This document shows, piece by piece, positions 1 through 6,251 of a stretch of 9,123 nt of DNA. How positions within the stretch are numbered: position 1 is the first letter of the stretch; every line of letters begins with the position of its first letter. The position numbers were made by a program, and so were the translations under genes. The notes under the pieces are model-generated. The model worked only from the letters and a program-made list of their open reading frames with translations, was not told the DNA's origin and did no database searches. The DNA lies in the NCBI GenBank assembly GCA_011057845.1, contig DSDB01000062.1, positions 1-9,123 on the forward strand, read 5' to 3'. Source of the DNA: Phycisphaerales bacterium. Lineage in GTDB: Bacteria > Planctomycetota > Phycisphaerae > Sedimentisphaerales > Anaerobacaceae.

Positions 1-1
1 C

Positions 2-91
2 CCCATCACGATTGAGAACCCCAAAGCCGTCATCCAGGCCTTCGGCTGCATCGACAAGGATGAAAACCCCTTCAACTATCCCCTGAAGTGA
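2..91 (+). CDS. C-terminal end of an unrecognised protein (5' truncated)
   Basis: An open frame enters from the left edge and ends at TGA 89-91, giving 29 residues that finish in NPFNYPLK. The reading is GC-rich with strong G/C preference at third positions, like the genes downstream, which supports it as the tail of a real gene. One cysteine lies in the segment FGCIDKDE. The fragment is too short to assign a family, and I do not recognise it. It is convergent with the large - strand gene ending at 429. Strong hairpins without T-tracts follow the stop at 98-117 and 168-186. Confidence 0.6.
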   Translation, partial: PITIENPKAVIQAFGCIDKDENPFNYPLK

Positions 92-97
92 CTTGTC

Positions 98-117
98 ATG
101 CCTGCGCAGGCAGGCAT
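98..117. repeat. REP-like interspersed palindrome
   Basis: ATGCCTGC (98-105) and GCAGGCAT (110-117) form a perfect 8-bp stem around a GCAG loop, 7 bases after the stop codon at 91. The flanks (GTC before, CCAG after) match the general form of the widespread intergenic palindromes GTCAT-stem-loop-stem-ATCCAG. When translated, those give the familiar spurious peptide MPACAGMT, which is present here on the - strand. The match to this class is from memory. Only one copy lies in this window, so its repeated nature cannot be shown from the sequence alone. It may also act as an end-of-transcript hairpin. Confidence 0.55.
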
Positions 118-167
118 CCAGAAAAGGCCGCCGGCACTGTCTGTCAGCGCTGCGGCGGGGGTGGCAG

Positions 168-186
168 CCCTTGCCGCTGGCAAGGG
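168..186. repeat. Strong GC-rich inverted repeat (hairpin)
   Basis: CCCTTGCC (168-175) and GGCAAGGG (179-186) pair perfectly over 8 bp with a 3-base loop (GCT). It lies 77 bases beyond the stop of the left-edge gene. There is no following T-run on either strand, so it is not a textbook intrinsic terminator. It may belong to the same repeat element as the palindrome at 98-117, or stabilise a 3' end. Confidence 0.45.
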
Positions 187-205
187 ATGGCTCTTCAAGA
201 ATCTG

Positions 206-217
206 TGCACTAGTGCA
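206..217. repeat. 12-bp perfect palindrome TGCACTAGTGCA
   Basis: The twelve bases read identically on both strands. Perfect dyads of this size can be operators for dimeric regulators, but no promoter or start codon is positioned to use it. The nearest start downstream on + belongs to no credible gene, and the - strand gene ends here rather than begins. It could equally be part of a repeat element or chance. Confidence 0.3.
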
Positions 218-428
218 AAGGCCGAGGTGCGTTTATCGCTTTGGGGATTACCAGCACGCCACGCCCTGGGCCTGGCGCCCGGGCCCCCCTGCTGTGTAAC
301 CGCCGGTCCAAGACCCGCGCTCCCCGGCCCCGGCCGTAGCCCTCGATTGCGTCGCATAATACACTGATGCGAGCCAGCCGATTCTGCGTCAGTCAGTTAG
401 CTTTGCAGTTTTGCTATCTGCTATTGTC

Positions 429-3400
429 TCACCATACTTCATTCAATCGCACCAGCGCCCGCTTGGCCGGTTGATAGTCGAGCTTGGCCGCCTTGCGATA
501 CCAGTCCACCGCCGTCGCCATATCCTTGCCCACGCCGTGGCCGACCTCGTACATCTGGCCCAGCGTGAACATGGCCGCCGGTTCGCGTCCCTCGGCCGCC
601 TTCAACAGCCACTTCTGCGCCTCCGCATAGTCCGGCGCAACCCCCTGTCCCGCGTAGTACGCCCACCCGAGGCTGAACATCGCCTTGGCCGATCCCGCCT
701 TGCTTCCGGCCGTGAACCACTCGACCGCCTTCCTGGAGTCCTTGGCCACACCCTTACCCTCCTGATACGCCTGGCCCACGTAGTAGCATCCCTCCGCATG
801 GCCCGCCTCCGCCGCCTTCAGATACCACCGGAACGCCTCATTCGCATCGCCGCCGACCCCACCGCTCACGACCTGACCGATGTTCACCATGGCGTCCGCA
901 TTGCCCCCCTGTGCCGCCTGCTGGTACCAGCCCAACGCCTTGGCCGGGTCCTTCTCGACCCCCAGCCCCTGCTGATAGATCAGCCCCAGGTTGTACATCG
1001 CCCGCACGTACCCGCCCTGCGCCGAACGCATGAACCAGTACCCGGCCTTGCCATAGTCCTGCGCCACTCCTGAACCGGCGATATGCGCCAGCCCCAGCAT
1101 GTACATGGCCTCGATATCCCCGGCGGCCGCCGCCTTGTCGAACCACTTCACCGCTTCGGCGGCATCGGCCGCCACACCGTCGCCGTTTCGGTACATCGCC
1201 CCCAGGTTGTACATCGCCTCCGGCTCGCCCAGTTCCGCCGCCTTGCTGTACCACCCGAACGCCTGCGTCGCGTCCCTGGTCGTCCCATCGCCCTTGTAGA
1301 ACATCGCCCCCAGACGGCACATCGCCCGCGCATTGCCCGCCTGGGCCGCCTTCTCGAACCACTTCACTGCCTCGCCGACGTCCGCCGTCGTCCCCAGGCC
1401 CTTCTCGTACATTGCCGCCAGGCTCATCATCGCCATGGCGTCGCCCGCCTGCGCCGCCTTCTGCAGCCACGTGAGGGCCTGCGAGTAGTCCTTTTCCACG
1501 CCGGCCCCGTTGTGATACGCCAGCCCCAGCTTGTACATGGCCCGGCTGTCTCCGGCCTCCGCGGCCTGGCGGTATGATTCCACGGCCGCCGACAGTTCGC
1601 CGTTGGCCTCCGCCGCGGCCGCCTTGCTCATGGCCTCTTGCGGGCTCATCGTCGTGGTCGGAGCCTTCTTCGGCGCTGCCGCATGGAATTGCTCAAGTTT
1701 CGCCTTCACCGCCGGGTCATTCCGCAACGCCAACGACTTGTTGAACATCGCCGACGCCGTCGCCTTGTCCCCCTCCTTCTGCGCCTGCTCGCCGCGGGCG
1801 GCATAGGCCTCCGCCAGCAAACCCGCCGTCTCACTGTCCGGCGCCAGGACGTGCAACCGCTCCAGCACCGCAACCGCCTGTGCCATCTGCCCGGCCGCCC
1901 GCAGTACGGCCGCGTCGGTCTTCAGTCGCTCGATATCCGAAGCGCGTTGGGTCCGCGGAGAATCCGCCGGCATCCGCTGCTTCAGCATCTCCAGCAATGC
2001 CTTGGCCTCGGCATGGTCCGGGACCCGCCGCAGGACCGTCTCGATGGCCTGCTGCGCGGCCTCAAACCGCCCCGCGTCCATTGCCTGCCTGGCCGTCTTC
2101 AGCGCCTCTGCATCGGCCATATCCTGCGCCGCCATCCGCCCCCACGTCGCCAGCCTGGCCTTGGCGAAGCCAGCGTACTGCGTGGCCGGATACTCGTCGA
2201 TCAAGCGATGCGCCTTCTCAATCGCTTTTGTATATTGTCCTTGTTCCGCCAGGGACTGGGCCTCGACCCACAGGTCGTGCGCCGTATCCATCCCGTCCCA
2301 CAGCATCCGGAAGTGCTGCACCCGTTCGCCGGCCGCGAACGTCGGGAACTTCGCGACAAGCAGATCGGCCTCGGCAATCGCCTGCTCATACTCCTGCTGG
2401 CCCGCCAGCGACTGCGCACGCACCCACAACCGGTTCGCCTCAAGCGTATTCTCGCTCGGCCGGGTAGACACATACGCCGCGATCCCGACCGCCACCATCA
2501 CCACGACGCCCAGGCCGACCACGGCCAGCCGACGCGGTGATGTCCTCGCCAGCGCCACGGCCGCCATGGCCGTCATCCCTTTGACCGCCTTCATCGCACC
2601 GGCCAGACGCCGCGACTGCCGCTGCGCCGCCACCTTCGCCCTGGCCTCGGCCTCCAGTCGTTTCTCCGCCCGCGCATGTGCGCGTTTCTCCTGCTTGAGG
2701 TCATCGTGCGCCCGCGCCAGTTCGTCCATGTAGGCCTTGCTTCTATCCTCGGCCTCGGCACGCGCCTCCTCGATTTCCCGCATGAGGTCCGCCTGCAGGG
2801 CCACGCGGTCTTCCGCCTCGCCCCGCAACCGTTGCTCTCTCTCGCGTCGGGATTCGGCCTCGGCGTCAAGCTGTGCCTGCAAGCCGGCAATCTCCTCCAT
2901 GTGGGCCCTGGTACTCTCGGCCGCCGCGGACCGTGTGCTCTCAATCAACCGAGTCAGTTCCTTCTCCAGGTCCGCCTTCTGCTGGACCTCCGCACGTAAT
3001 CGCTGCTCCGTCTGGCTGCGCTGGTCGATCTGCTGCTCCAGCGCCCGCCGCACCTGCTCGGTTTCGCTGTCTTTTTCCTGGAGCCGTGCGTTGGCCTGTT
3101 CCAGCACCTCGGCAAGCCTCGTTTCAAGGTCGCGTCGTGACGCCGCCTCCGACTCCAGCCGCTGCTCAATGGACGACCGCATCTCCAACTGCTGCTGCAA
3201 CTGCCGCCGGGTCTGCTCGATATCGGCGCTGAAGGCGGCCGCCTCCCGCTCCGCGCCGGCCCGGGCCTCCGCAATCGCCGTGGTCAGTTCCTTCTCGACG
3301 CGCTTGCGCTGCTCGATCTCCTCCCGCAGTCGGTCCTCGGCCCGCAACCGTGCCGCCATCTCATCCTGCAGGCACTTCTGCGTCGCGGCGATCTCTTTGG

Positions 3401-5438
3401 CATAATCGTCGGCCGTCTTCGCCGCCTGAGTCCGAATATCTTCGATGGTCCTGCGGAGTCCCGCCTCCACCTGCTGATGCTTGCCCACCTCCGACGACAG
3501 CGCCGCCTCCGCCCGAGTGCGAGCGGCCATCTCCTCCTTGAGTTGCTCCCTCGCCGCCGCCACCGAAGCAGCGTACGCCCGGGCCTTCTTCTCGGCGGCG
3601 GCCCTTGCTTCAGCCTCGGCCTGGGCCTTCGCCGCCGCGGCCGCACCACTCTGGGCCATTTCAGCCAGCCGTGCTTCGGCCTGTTTCCGGGCCGCGGATG
3701 CCGCCTCCACCTGTCGGCGGGCCTCCGCCGCGGCCTGCTCCAGAGTCTTGACGCTCTCGGCCGTGGCCAGCTTCGCCTTTTGCTCCTGTTCGAGCGTCGC
3801 CTCCACCTGCTTGCGCGTCTGCTCAGCAGCGGCAAGCTGCTGCTTCTGCCGCTCGATCAACACCTCATAGGCCTGCGATTTCTTCTTCGCCTGGGCATCG
3901 ACCGCCGCGACCGCTTGACGCAACTGCGTCTCCACCTGCCAGCGCCGCTGGGCCTCCGCCTCAAAGGCCTTCTGGACTTCGGCTCTTGCCTGGGCCTCGC
4001 GCTTGGCACGGTCCTCGGCCTGGGCCTTGGCCTGAGCCTCGCGTTCGGCCCGCTGTTCGGCTTCGGTCTTGGCCTTGGCCTCGCGCCGGGCCTGCTCAAC
4101 CGCCTCGGCACAAGCGGCCTCCTTCCGCTGGGCGCGTTGCTCGGCCGCGGCCTTGGCCGCGGCCTCAAGCCGGGCGAGCTTCTCGGCTTCGGCCTTGCCC
4201 TGGGCCTCTCGAACAGCGCGTTCCTCGGCCTCGGCCCGGGCAATCGCCGCCCGTCGGGCCTTCTCTTCGGCCATGGACTTGGCCATCTCCTCTCGGCGGG
4301 CGCGTTGTTCGGCCTCGATCTTGGCCGTGGTCTCGCGCTCGGCCCGCCGTTCGGCTTCCACCCTCGCGGCTGTCGCCTCGGCGGCCATTCGCTCGGCCTG
4401 AGCCTTGGCCTTGGCGTACTCGGCCACCTTCTTCTCCGCCTCACGCCGCGCCAGCGTCTCGGCCTCGGCCTGTTTCTGCATTCGCTCAATCAGCTCGTCA
4501 TACATCCGGCTGTGCCCGACGGCGCCGGCTGCGGCGCCCTGGGACTCGTTCTGGGCCGCCTCCAAGGCCTGGATCAGTTTCACGGCACTGTCGGGTCGAG
4601 CCTTGGGGCTGCGGCTCAGCGCCCCCAGGAGAATCGCGTTGGCCTGCCCGTTCAACGCCTTGAGCGAACCGGGCTTCTCCTTGAGAATCTCGTACTCCAC
4701 CCAGCCCCGCCAACGCTCGCCCTGCCCGCATAGGCTGCGATACAAGCACGCCGCCAGCGAAAAGACATCGCTGACGTCGCAATCCTTGCCGGCCAACTGC
4801 TCCGGCGCGGTGTACAGCGACGAGCCGGCGATCTGACGCGACGTGATCCGCACCAGCGCATCGCGGATGAGCCGGCTGATTCCAAAATTTCCTATCTTAA
4901 CGCCATTGCGTTCGACAAAGACCCATTCCGGCCGAATATCCCGATGCGTAATCCCACGACCCCGCGCGTAATCGAGCGCCTCGGCTGCCTGGGCGAAGAC
5001 CCGAAACGCCTGCGATGGCGTCAACTGTCCCTTGCGGCCGAGGATACGCTCCAGCGTCTGGCCCGCCACCGCCTCCGAGACGATACACCGGCGCTCGCCG
5101 CAGACGATCCAGTCCACAGTCCTGATGATACCGCGGTGTTCCAGGCCCCGCAGCCGCGCCACCGCCGCTTCCAGTAGTGAAAGGACCTGATTATCGGTCC
5201 CAAGTACCGCCGGCAGCACCCGAATCCAGACCCTCCGGTCGGACTGGGCGTCCTGCGCCAGGTAGACCATGCCCAGGGCATCCCGCCCCACCTCGTTGAC
5301 AATGGCGTATCGACCGCTGAGAACCTGTCCCACGCTCGTGCCCCCAAAACGCGGCGTCGGCAGAAACGGCTCGACTCTGGCTTGCGGGTCATGTCTGGCC
5401 GTTGTACCGACACTCTCAATCTGTGAATATGTACCCAT
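429..5438 (-). CDS. Giant membrane-anchored predicted pseudokinase with coiled coil, TPR-like and Sel1 repeats
   Basis: About 1669 residues, numbered from the ATG at 5438. That start has GGAAAG 6 bases upstream; a GTG 15 codons earlier (5483) lacks a clear ribosome-binding site. Residues about 42-292 are a Hanks-type kinase fold. Retained are the alphaC-type Glu90, HRD 165-167, APE 211-213, the F-helix Asp224 and the late Arg281. Substituted are the Gly-rich loop's second Gly (Asp53), the VAIK Lys (Arg73), the catalytic-loop Lys (Arg169), the metal-binding Asn (Trp172) and DFG (Asn-Phe-Gly, 184-186). Known kinase chemistry makes phosphotransfer unlikely, so the domain probably senses or scaffolds. 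Residues about 310-940 are charged, Ala/Glu/Arg-rich coiled coil with 14- and 57-residue repeats. Residues 971-990 form one transmembrane helix preceded by Lys/Arg, predicting a cytoplasmic N-terminus. Beyond the membrane come a duplicated 52-residue unit, TPR-like helices (about 1110-1250) and ten Sel1 repeats (1299-1656). The gene is divergent from the heme cluster, and its partners are unknown. It appears intact, with no frameshift. Confidence 0.9.
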   Translation of the reverse strand: MGTYSQIESVGTTARHDPQARVEPFLPTPRFGGTSVGQVLSGRYAIVNEVGRDALGMVYLAQDAQSDRRVWIRVLPAVLGTDNQVLSLLEAAVARLRGLEHRGIIRTVDWIVCGERRCIVSEAVAGQTLERILGRKGQLTPSQAFRVFAQAAEALDYARGRGITHRDIRPEWVFVERNGVKIGNFGISRLIRDALVRITSRQIAGSSLYTAPEQLAGKDCDVSDVFSLAACLYRSLCGQGERWRGWVEYEILKEKPGSLKALNGQANAILLGALSRSPKARPDSAVKLIQALEAAQNESQGAAAGAVGHSRMYDELIERMQKQAEAETLARREAEKKVAEYAKAKAQAERMAAEATAARVEAERRAERETTAKIEAEQRARREEMAKSMAEEKARRAAIARAEAEERAVREAQGKAEAEKLARLEAAAKAAAEQRAQRKEAACAEAVEQARREAKAKTEAEQRAEREAQAKAQAEDRAKREAQARAEVQKAFEAEAQRRWQVETQLRQAVAAVDAQAKKKSQAYEVLIERQKQQLAAAEQTRKQVEATLEQEQKAKLATAESVKTLEQAAAEARRQVEAASAARKQAEARLAEMAQSGAAAAAKAQAEAEARAAAEKKARAYAASVAAAREQLKEEMAARTRAEAALSSEVGKHQQVEAGLRRTIEDIRTQAAKTADDYAKEIAATQKCLQDEMAARLRAEDRLREEIEQRKRVEKELTTAIAEARAGAEREAAAFSADIEQTRRQLQQQLEMRSSIEQRLESEAASRRDLETRLAEVLEQANARLQEKDSETEQVRRALEQQIDQRSQTEQRLRAEVQQKADLEKELTRLIESTRSAAAESTRAHMEEIAGLQAQLDAEAESRREREQRLRGEAEDRVALQADLMREIEEARAEAEDRSKAYMDELARAHDDLKQEKRAHARAEKRLEAEARAKVAAQRQSRRLAGAMKAVKGMTAMAAVALARTSPRRLAVVGLGVVVMVAVGIAAYVSTRPSENTLEANRLWVRAQSLAGQQEYEQAIAEADLLVAKFPTFAAGERVQHFRMLWDGMDTAHDLWVEAQSLAEQGQYTKAIEKAHRLIDEYPATQYAGFAKARLATWGRMAAQDMADAEALKTARQAMDAGRFEAAQQAIETVLRRVPDHAEAKALLEMLKQRMPADSPRTQRASDIERLKTDAAVLRAAGQMAQAVAVLERLHVLAPDSETAGLLAEAYAARGEQAQKEGDKATASAMFNKSLALRNDPAVKAKLEQFHAAAPKKAPTTTMSPQEAMSKAAAAEANGELSAAVESYRQAAEAGDSRAMYKLGLAYHNGAGVEKDYSQALTWLQKAAQAGDAMAMMSLAAMYEKGLGTTADVGEAVKWFEKAAQAGNARAMCRLGAMFYKGDGTTRDATQAFGWYSKAAELGEPEAMYNLGAMYRNGDGVAADAAEAVKWFDKAAAAGDIEAMYMLGLAHIAGSGVAQDYGKAGYWFMRSAQGGYVRAMYNLGLIYQQGLGVEKDPAKALGWYQQAAQGGNADAMVNIGQVVSGGVGGDANEAFRWYLKAAEAGHAEGCYYVGQAYQEGKGVAKDSRKAVEWFTAGSKAGSAKAMFSLGWAYYAGQGVAPDYAEAQKWLLKAAEGREPAAMFTLGQMYEVGHGVGKDMATAVDWYRKAAKLDYQPAKRALVRLNEVW
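471..1544 (-). repeat. Ten tandem Sel1 repeats at the C-terminus
   Basis: Residues 1299-1656 (from the ATG at 5438) divide into ten units of 36 residues, except the seventh with 34. Each follows the Sel1 pattern: an A-M-x-x-L-G-x-x-Y helix, a G-x-G-V turn, D-x-x-x-A, then a W-(Y/F/L)-x-K-A-A-x-x-G helix. Sel1 repeats are alpha-solenoids that bind proteins. By the predicted topology this scaffold lies outside the cytoplasmic membrane. The 34-residue unit has lost two residues at its turn (GGVGGDANEA). Confidence 0.9.
2121..2429 (-). repeat. Tandem duplication of a 52-residue TPR-like unit after the membrane helix
   Basis: Residues 1004-1055 and 1056-1106 (from the ATG at 5438) start with LWVRAQSLA and LWVEAQSLA and keep the same spacing of Y..AI..A..L and a later proline. 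This marks an internal duplication, with the second unit one residue shorter. The pattern fits helical-hairpin (TPR/YfiO-like) repeats that begin about 13 residues after the transmembrane helix. Confidence 0.7.
2469..2528 (-). other. Single transmembrane helix of the giant pseudokinase protein
   Basis: Residues 971-990 form an uninterrupted hydrophobic stretch rich in Val, Ala and Gly (LAVVGLGVVVMVAVGIAAYV). It is preceded by a Lys/Arg-containing segment ending in SPRR and followed by the neutral to acidic STRPSENT. By the positive-inside rule the kinase-like domain and coiled coil are cytoplasmic, and the TPR/Sel1 part is exported. No cleavable N-terminal signal peptide is present. Confidence 0.8.
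2613..3545 (-). repeat. Six-fold 57-residue repeat in the membrane-proximal coiled coil
   Basis: Equivalent leucines at residues 633, 690, 747, 800, 857 and 914 (from the ATG at 5438) mark six units. Spacings are 57, 57, 53, 57 and 57 residues, with the sixth unit cut short before the membrane. Shared features are an opening L-x-x-E-x-x-x-R, then a T/I/A-E-x-R-L segment, an acidic-basic L-E-x-E-L-type segment, and an Ala/Glu stretch ending in an E-I/E-L-A motif. Lengths of 57 and 53 can be built from heptads plus hendecads (5x7+2x11; 6x7+11), consistent with one continuous coiled coil. Confidence 0.7.
3942..4403 (-). repeat. Eleven tandem 14-residue (42-bp) repeats in the kinase-proximal coiled coil
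   Basis: Residues 346-499 (from the ATG at 5438) split exactly into eleven 14-residue units resembling AEAEQRARREAQAK, and a further related unit lies at 324-337. Fourteen residues equal two heptads, so the block is expected to be a regular coiled coil. At DNA level it is a low-complexity 42-bp periodic array, with GGCCTCGGC-like words recurring on the + strand. That could change copy number by slippage or recombination. Confidence 0.8.
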
Positions 5439-5444
5439 CCCTGG

Positions 5445-5450
5445 CTTTCC
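5445..5450 (-). promoter_or_regulatory. Ribosome-binding site supporting the ATG at 5438
   Basis: On the - strand GGAAAG lies 6 bases before the ATG at 5438. The upstream in-frame GTG at 5483 is preceded by GCGGCGTCGCCGTC, without a Shine-Dalgarno-like purine run at useful distance. This is the basis for choosing the shorter product. If the GTG were used, the protein would gain 15 residues. Confidence 0.5.
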
Positions 5451-5621
5451 ACCCCGTTGTTCAAGGCCAATATCAATGCGCACGACGGCGACGCCGCCGG
5501 ATTCTTACAATCACCGTTATTATCGGCAATTCGGTCGGTTTTCGTTCGCCCGAAACGCATTTTCCACGGCCGAAAATCGCCCTTGCCGGCCCCGGCCCGA
5601 CGAATTCGGCTCAAATCGGTC

Positions 5622-5650
5622 TTGCATGGCCCCGTCTGATAGCCTAAAAT
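5622..5650 (+). promoter_or_regulatory. Candidate sigma70-type promoter of the heme cluster
   Basis: TTGCAT (5622-5627) and TAAAAT (5645-5650) are separated by 17 bases. The -10 matches the TATAAT consensus at five of six positions and the -35 keeps the TTG core. Transcription would begin near 5657, leaving a leader of about 90 bases before the ATG at 5750. The consensus is borrowed from well-studied bacteria and may fit this lineage imperfectly. Confidence 0.4.
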
Positions 5651-5704
5651 GTAGGTTACGGCTGGGCCCTTCTTTTCAGGCATGAGAACCAACGGCGTGT
5701 CATT

Positions 5705-5743
5705 CGGGCTGTGAATGCCCGCTCAGGAACCGCTTCGGGCATT
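5705..5743 (+). promoter_or_regulatory. Two mutually exclusive leader hairpins before the siroheme decarboxylase start
   Basis: AATGCCCG (5714-5721) can pair with CGGGCATT (5736-5743) in a perfect 8-bp stem with a 14-base loop holding AGGAA (5725-5729). Its GCCCG half (5717-5721) can instead pair with the upstream CGGGC (5705-5709) around a 7-base loop. Both cannot form at once. The larger hairpin ends 6 bases before the ATG at 5750. If translation starts at the GTG at 5711, the larger hairpin lies in the first codons instead. Confidence 0.35.
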
Positions 5744-5749
5744 GTAGCC

Positions 5750-6223
5750 ATGCACCTTACCGCGACCCAACGCAGAGTCCTTCAGGTCCTTCAGAACGGG
5801 ATGCCCACGACCCTGACTCCCTATCAGGACATGGCCCGCCAGGTGGGGATAACCACCGACGAACTGCTGGATCTGCTGCGGAAGTGGCGTCAGGAGGGCG
5901 TTCTGCGGCGAGTCGGCGCGGTCGTCAATCACTTCCGGCTCGGGCTCGATGCCGGGGCCATGGTCGTATGGAACATCCCCCCGCGGCGACTGCACGAGAC
6001 AGGCCGGCTATTCGCCGGGTTCGAGCAGGTCAGCCACGCCTACGAGCGCATGACCACGGAGCACTGGCCCTATAACCTCTACACGATGGTCCACGGACAG
6101 ACCCATGAGGAAGTCCGTCGGATCGTCGAGGCAATGGCCGCGGCCGCCGGCGCGTCGGACTATCAAACGCTCCGAACCGAACGAGAACTGAAGAAGGCCC
6201 CGCCCACTTACGTTGCACAGTAG
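5750..6223 (+). CDS. Siroheme decarboxylase subunit, AhbA/AhbB (Lrp/AsnC-like) family
   Basis: A 157-residue protein. In the alternative heme pathway this family removes two acetate carboxyl groups from siroheme to give 12,18-didecarboxysiroheme in the cytoplasm. Residues about 4-60 are a winged-helix resembling Lrp/AsnC regulators, ending in RRVGAVVN (53-60). Residues about 64-150 are the ferredoxin-like domain, with the family signatures VSHAYER (94-100) and WPYNLYTMVHG (106-116) and a basic TERELKK tail (143-149). Those signatures, with hemA and an AhbD-like gene beside it, favour the enzyme over a transcription factor. AhbA and AhbB (and the heme d1 proteins NirD/L/G/H) are too alike for me to choose. 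Characterised enzymes are AhbA-AhbB heterodimers, so a partner is expected outside this window. ATG 5750 is chosen because it gives family-like length; an in-frame GTG at 5711 would add 13 residues. Neither start has a well-spaced ribosome-binding site. Confidence 0.85.
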   Translation: MHLTATQRRVLQVLQNGMPTTLTPYQDMARQVGITTDELLDLLRKWRQEGVLRRVGAVVNHFRLGLDAGAMVVWNIPPRRLHETGRLFAGFEQVSHAYERMTTEHWPYNLYTMVHGQTHEEVRRIVEAMAAAAGASDYQTLRTERELKKAPPTYVAQ

Positions 6224-6251
6224 CTAAACGCCATCGCCACAAGGACTTACG

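Larger units (their letters stand above)
92..428. other. Convergent intergenic region without a credible gene
   Basis: These 337 bases separate the stop of the left-edge gene from the stop of the giant - strand gene. Short open frames cross the region on both strands, but none has a plausible ribosome-binding site or a recognisable product, and several simply translate the palindromic repeat at 98-117. The contents I can support are three inverted repeats (98-117, 168-186, 206-217), a weak 6-bp inverted repeat (352-357 with 367-372) and a very GC-rich run around 260-335. I see no hairpin followed by a T-run on either strand, so no classical intrinsic terminator for either converging gene. Confidence 0.6.
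5439..5749. other. Divergent intergenic region between the pseudokinase gene and the heme cluster
   Basis: Roughly 310 bases separate the two divergent start codons. The stretch is less GC-rich than its flanks and should hold promoters in both directions. On + a reasonable sigma70-type promoter is at 5622-5650, followed by paired hairpins at 5705-5743. On - only a weak -10-like GATAAT (complement of 5519-5524) is seen, with no convincing -35. No small gene with a ribosome-binding site is evident. Confidence 0.5.

Noticed and set aside
98..367. Short + and - strand open frames in the left intergenic region
   Set aside because: They translate the palindromic repeat and GC-rich non-coding sequence, and have no ribosome-binding sites or recognisable products.
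352..372. TCGCAT/ATGCGA hairpin as a terminator for the giant - strand gene
   Set aside because: The stem is only 6 bp with a 9-base loop and no T-run follows on the - strand; it is likely chance.
3942..4403. CRISPR-like array suggested by the regular 42-bp periodicity
   Set aside because: The repeats are in-frame codons of a coiled coil with no alternating unique spacers, and the units differ in the manner of protein repeats.
3477..4733. A 418-codon open frame on + opposite the coiled-coil coding region, with similar overlapping frames nearby
   Set aside because: It lies wholly antisense to repetitive Ala/Glu/Arg codons, which read in reverse as Leu/Gly/Arg/Pro-rich sequence free of stops. 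There is no recognisable domain, and the - strand protein has clear domains throughout.
5519..5524. GATAAT on the - strand as promoter of the pseudokinase gene
   Set aside because: It is a fair -10 by itself, but no -35-like hexamer lies at 16-18 bases, so it was not listed as a promoter.
5750..6223. Annotation as an ordinary Lrp/AsnC transcription regulator
   Set aside because: The WPYNLYTMVHG and VSHAYER signatures and the heme-gene context fit the siroheme decarboxylase family, which is structurally derived from Lrp/AsnC proteins.
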